Shown here one piece after another: positions 5,948-8,521 of a DNA stretch of 8,521 bases. The stretch's first letter is position 1; each line of letters starts with the position of its first letter. The notes beneath the pieces were generated by a model. That model did no database searches. It was not told where the DNA came from and saw nothing but the letters and a program-made list of their open reading frames with translations. The position numbers and the translations under genes were made by a program. The stretch is from Bryobacteraceae bacterium (GTDB lineage Bacteria > Acidobacteriota > Terriglobia > Bryobacterales > Bryobacteraceae), in the NCBI GenBank assembly GCA_030039005.1, contig JASHQT010000294.1, forward strand, positions 1 to 8,521, given 5' to 3'.

Positions 5948-7000
5948 ATGGCCGGGCAAGCCACAAACTCAACCTCAACCAGATCGCGAGAATCCGCGAA
6001 TCGAGAGCAGTATCTTCCCGAGCACCTGGCGTTCGAGCTGGCGCGCGTGGTGGAAGAAGCGGCGGTAGCAGCGGCGCGCACGATGGGGCAGGGCGACCGG
6101 CCGGGTTCCGACCATGCCGCCGTGCAAGCCATGCGGCGCGCCTTTGAGGAGGTGCCCATCGCCGGAAACATCGTGATCGGCGAAGGTGAGCGAGATGAAG
6201 CGCCGATGTTGTACATCGGAGAGCGCGTGGGAGCCGCTCCGCCGGCGGGCCTGGAGTACCCGGGGGTGGACATCGCGGTGGATCCGCTCGAAGGCACGAA
6301 CCTATGCGCTACCGGAGCCGCCAATTCCATCGCGGTGCTGGCGGCATCGGAAGCCGGGGGCTTGCTGCATGCGCCGGACTGCTACATGGAAAAGATTATC
6401 GCCGGGCCGGGATGCGACGGCGCGCTCGACCTGGACGCGCCTCCCAAGGACAATCTCAAGGCCATCGCGCAGCGGCTGGACCGGGACGTCGACGACCTGG
6501 TGGTGATGGTGCTGGACCGGCCGCGCCATGAGAAACTGATCGCCGACATTCGCGCGGCGGGCGCGCGCATTCGCCTGATCGGCGACGGCGATCTATCGGC
6601 CGGAATCGCGGCGGCGGTGCGTGGCGCGGGCGTGCACGCGGTGATGGGCATCGGCGGAGCGCCCGAAGGCGTGATCACCGCGGCGGCCATGCGTTGCCTC
6701 CACGGCACGATGCTGGGGCGGCTGGTGGTGGCCGGCAAAGACCAGGAGCAACGGATGGAACGGATGGGCATCCGGGATCCGCGTAAGATCTATACGGCCG
6801 AAGACCTGGCGCCCGGCCGCAAAATCATTTTTTCCGCGTGCGGTGTGACGCCGGGAGATCTGCTCGAAGGCGTGCGATTTTTCGGCGACGGTCACCGCAC
6901 GCACTCGCTGGTGATGACTTCGCACCCGAACACGGTGACGTTCCGCGACACCGTGCATGTGACGGGCAAGCCGGACCGGCGGGGCGTGCGGTTGTTCTGA
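5948..7000 (+). CDS. glpX: Fructose-1,6-bisphosphatase class II (GlpX family)
   Basis: 350 residues from ATG 5948, chosen over GTG 5927 because GGAGG stands six bases before it. GlpX enzymes are cytosolic metal-dependent phosphatases that convert fructose 1,6-bisphosphate to fructose 6-phosphate in gluconeogenesis; some also accept sedoheptulose 1,7-bisphosphate. Visible family motifs are [15 protein letters not shown] (78-92), the metal/phosphate motif [13 protein letters not shown] (111-123), [16 protein letters not shown] (208-223), [19 protein letters not shown] (233-251) and the C-terminal [12 protein letters not shown] (319-330). Length agrees with the family (about 320-350); the first ~20 residues, rich in Ser/Thr/Arg, are an unconserved extension. 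The gene appears monocistronic, with its own promoter upstream and a long hairpin 26 bases after its stop. Class I Fbp lacks these motifs, so the class II assignment is secure. Confidence 0.96.
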   Translation: MAGQATNSTSTRSRESANREQYLPEHLAFELARVVEEAAVAAARTMGQGDRPGSDHAAVQAMRRAFEEVPIAGNIVIGEGERDEAPMLYIGERVGAAPPAGLEYPGVDIAVDPLEGTNLCATGAANSIAVLAASEAGGLLHAPDCYMEKIIAGPGCDGALDLDAPPKDNLKAIAQRLDRDVDDLVVMVLDRPRHEKLIADIRAAGARIRLIGDGDLSAGIAAAVRGAGVHAVMGIGGAPEGVITAAAMRCLHGTMLGRLVVAGKDQEQRMERMGIRDPRKIYTAEDLAPGRKIIFSACGVTPGDLLEGVRFFGDGHRTHSLVMTSHPNTVTFRDTVHVTGKPDRRGVRLF

Positions 7001-7008
7001 TCGCTCCT

Positions 7009-7093
7009 GTATTCCTTGTCTTTCCTGGTATTCCTCGTCTTCCTGGCATTCCTGGTCTTCCGGCCTGGAATACCAGGAAGACGAAGAATACCA
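7009..7093. repeat. 18-bp tandem repeat array folding into a long hairpin
   Basis: Three near-identical units follow glpX: TGTATTCCTTGTCTTTCC (7009-7026, phase approximate), TGGTATTCCTCGTCTTCC and TGGCATTCCTGGTCTTCC. They are followed by an inverted unit. Arm 7026-7046 pairs with 7073-7093 at 20 of 21 positions, and inside the loop ATTCC (7048-7052) pairs with GGAAT (7067-7071). The hairpin sits between glpX and the stop of the minus-strand fragment at 7099, so it could mark the end of transcripts from both sides, but neither strand shows a T-run. It has the look of a dispersed intergenic repeat. Confidence 0.7.
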
Positions 7094-7098
7094 AGCAA

Positions 7099-7281
7099 TC
7101 ATCTCGCCAGATCCAGCAGAATCACGTCCGAACGCTCCTCCACTCGTTCCAGAACAACCTCGCGGCCGTCCGGGGAAATGTCGAAGTCCCGCATATTGAA
7201 GTCGGCGGCAAGCTTACTCAACTGCCGCTCCGCGCCGGTCTTCGGATCCCACCAACCCGGCCACCCGGAATCCTCACACAC
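7099..7281 (-). pseudogene. C-terminal fragment of a TolB/WD40-like beta-propeller protein
   Basis: The minus strand reads GWWDPKTGAERQLSKLAADF, then NMRDFDISPDGREVVLERV, EERSDVILLDLAR and a stop (7099-7101). 'RDFDISPDGREVV..RV.E.SDV.L.DL' is the typical last blade of the TolB/PD40-type propellers that acidobacteria often fuse to winged-helix or Ser/Thr kinase domains. Only about 55 residues are present; the rest of the protein is missing and the frame loses similarity near 7255-7281, where an unrelated plus-strand fragment begins. No plausible ribosome binding site or start exists. It is a headless remnant. Confidence 0.7.
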
Positions 7282-7283
7282 AC

Positions 7284-7571
7284 CACATCAGCCTGACGGG
7301 CGGAGCAGTCAGTTACGATGTCTCGGTCTGTCCCGCGAACACTCCTGCCACCACGGCCCCAGGTATTGTCGTCACCGGTGCGGTGGAGACCGCCGGGAAC
7401 GGAAGCCCTGCGCCATTTGAATCCAAGGGCTCATCCACGCTCCAGGTGTGCATTACCGGAGGGTCCACCGTATCCTTTTCGAACTTGAGCATCGTCTACA
7501 CCGGGCCCGCAACCACGCATTTCGGTCCGCAGCCGATCCATGGCGTCGTCACCGGTGTGTCAACCAAGTAG
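7284..7571 (+). pseudogene. C-terminal fragment of an unidentified secreted-type protein
   Basis: A plus-strand frame without start codon support reads ISLTGGAVSYDVSVCPANTP, ATTAPGIVVTGAVETAGNG, SSTLQVCITGGSTVSFSNLS, IVYTGPATTHFGPQPIHGV and ends VVTGVSTK (stop 7569-7571). The composition is rich in Ser, Thr, Gly and Val with alternating hydrophobic residues and two cysteines, as in beta-rich exported proteins. The first Met codon-like start (GTG 7383) falls in the middle of the protein-like stretch, so the true N-terminus has been lost near 7270-7285, at the same place where the minus-strand propeller fragment loses its head. The family is not recognised. Confidence 0.5.
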
Positions 7572-7610
7572 GCCCTGCTTCCCGTCTGCGCTTGGAATCG
7601 GGTTCGCTAC

Positions 7611-7641
7611 GGGCGAGAAAATCTTCGCCCTCCCACTTTTT
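7611..7641 (+). terminator. Possible intrinsic terminator
   Basis: GGGCGA (7611-7616) pairs with TCGCCC (7625-7630) around an eight-base loop; a run of five T follows at 7637-7641, after six intervening bases. It lies 40 bp after the stop of the plus-strand fragment. The T-run is a little far from the stem, so the call is weak. The rest of 7572-7740 shows no gene; the frame leading to the GT87 gene is open only from 7684. Confidence 0.3.
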
Positions 7642-7740
7642 GTGCTCCGCCACCCGTCTGCCAGCCGTTCCGCGCCATAATAGACGGAAAATGACAGCGC
7701 GAGGGCGACGCCCGGATTGCGGCAGGGACGAATCAAGGCG

Positions 7741-8521
7741 ATGAAGGAGCGGACATCCTTCCGATCGATTGCCGCGTATGCGCTCATCATCGTTTGTGCG
7801 GCGTTCTACGTCGAGCGTAGTTTCATCCTGCAAATGCCCACTGACGCTCCGAGCGATTTTCGCTGGTACTACCTGGCCGCGAACCACGTGCTGGACGGCG
7901 AGTCACCCTATCTTTCCGAGGGCTACCTCTATCCGCCGTTTCTAGCTTTTGTGCTAACGCCGTTTGCGTATCTCGAGTATGTCCCCGCGCGCTGGGTTTG
8001 GTTTCTCGTCTCGCACGCTTGTCTATTGGCTGCCGCGTGGTTGATCTGGCGTGCGATGGGTTCCGACCTGTTGGCGGCGTGCGTCGTAGCGGTGGTGTGG
8101 GCATTCGGCGACGCGGCGGGCGAGAGCCTGGCGCTAGGGCAAGTAGGACCGGAATTGACCTTGTTCCTGGCGATCGCCTACACGGTGGGCCGGCGGGGGC
8201 CGGGAGAGTGTATCGGAGCGGGTGTCGCTGTCAAGCTGATTCCGGGGGTCCTGTGTTTGATTTTCGCCTTACGCAGAAACCTCCGGGCACTGCTTGCGGC
8301 GGGGTTGACGGCTGCTATTTTGACCGGGCTTCCGTGGGCTTTCGTCGCCTATTTCTTGTACGGCCCACAGGCGCCCGTACACAAGGATTACCTCGCGGGG
8401 ACGCCCTCGGTGATCAGTTGGTCGCTGCCATCGGTCGCATTACGCGTTTACGAGCCGTATCGCTTTGGCAAACCAATGCCGCTCGATTGGATTACGGGAA
8501 ACGGGTTGCAGACGCTGGAGC
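7741..8521 (+). CDS. GT87-family (DUF2029) polytopic membrane glycosyltransferase, N-terminal part
   Basis: The frame from ATG 7741 runs open to the window edge (260 codons). The protein begins MKERTSFRSIAAYALIIVCA, a first membrane helix, followed by an extracytoplasmic loop with SDFRWYYLAANHVLDGESPY (38-57) and YLYPPFLAFVLTPF (62-75). The Asp in '.DF..Y..A......G..PY' and the 'Y.YPP' motif are characteristic of GT87 enzymes (GT-C fold), which use polyprenyl-phosphate sugars on the outer face of the inner membrane. Later landmarks are GQVGPELTLFLA (133-144) and GVAVKLIPGVLCLIFALRR (161-179), the usual 'GQ.N..L' and 'K..P' blocks, with several further hydrophobic helices. The acceptor is unknown. 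The start is the first ATG after an in-frame stop at 7681; AAGG lies just 3 bases before it, a weak site. The C-terminal part is beyond the window. Confidence 0.88.
   Translation, partial: MKERTSFRSIAAYALIIVCAAFYVERSFILQMPTDAPSDFRWYYLAANHVLDGESPYLSEGYLYPPFLAFVLTPFAYLEYVPARWVWFLVSHACLLAAAWLIWRAMGSDLLAACVVAVVWAFGDAAGESLALGQVGPELTLFLAIAYTVGRRGPGECIGAGVAVKLIPGVLCLIFALRRNLRALLAAGLTAAILTGLPWAFVAYFLYGPQAPVHKDYLAGTPSVISWSLPSVALRVYEPYRFGKPMPLDWITGNGLQTLE

Noticed and set aside
5785..6330. 181-codon minus-strand frame across the glpX promoter and 5' part
   Set aside because: Antisense to GlpX motifs and Ser/Arg/Ala-rich; no ribosome binding site or recognisable domain.
7009..7064. CRISPR-like array
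   Set aside because: The three 18-bp units are directly adjacent with no spacers, and no cas genes are present.
7549..7887. Minus-strand frames upstream of and antisense to the GT87 start
   Set aside because: They overlap the beginning of a convincing GT87 gene and show no domain; the non-overlapping part is short and unsupported.

Overview
The window is GC-rich chromosomal DNA and most resembles an acidobacterium of the Solibacter/Bryobacterales type. This is an inference from gene content: an ADOP/MacB-like orphan permease, a PEP-CTERM-anchored protein with a 'YS-x-PGG ... VSYRMGDRIYWT' domain, small four-helix membrane proteins starting 'MRLKYALPLTQMALAVAL', a RibBA whose second half contains 'YLHQTGPGF', and a GT87 membrane glycosyltransferase. 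No ribosomal RNA, tRNA, CRISPR array, intact insertion sequence or recognisable defence system was seen.

Layout, left to right. (1) 1-641, minus: N-terminal part of an ABC-type permease, cut by the window edge. (2) 642-1074: a gap of about 430 bp framed by two inverted copies of a ~53-bp repeat (688-740 and 1021-1073), with a short membrane-protein reading frame that looks truncated between them. (3) 1075-3471, minus: ribBA (riboflavin synthesis), preceded by a secreted SH3/TPR/gluzincin peptidase gene, 57 bp apart and possibly co-transcribed. (4) 3571-4264, plus: a fragment of a secreted protein overlapping a four-helix membrane protein gene. (5) 4269-5222, minus: a zinc-ribbon/transmembrane/PEP-CTERM protein, convergent with the previous gene (stops 4 bp apart). 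(6) 5223-5386: a divergent intergenic region with a tandem repeat, a good minus-strand promoter and a cluster of palindromes. (7) 5387-5788, plus: a three-helix membrane protein of unknown function. (8) 5869-7000, plus: glpX (class II fructose-1,6-bisphosphatase) with a recognisable promoter and a short, structured leader. (9) 7001-7740: a relic-rich region with an 18-bp repeat array forming a long hairpin, a C-terminal piece of a TolB/WD40-like protein (minus) and, beginning where that ends, a C-terminal piece of an unrelated secreted-type protein (plus). (10) 7741-8521, plus: a GT87-family glycosyltransferase cut by the right edge.

The genes do not form one pathway. ribBA and glpX are core metabolism (flavin synthesis, gluconeogenesis). 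The rest are envelope or secreted proteins typical of acidobacterial accessory space. The points most worth a second look are the divergent GTP cyclohydrolase half of RibBA, the odd architecture of the PEP-CTERM protein, the possible start-site-masking leader of glpX, the inverted repeat pair at 688-1073, and the junction of two headless gene fragments near 7270. I found no convincing evidence of a new multi-gene system.
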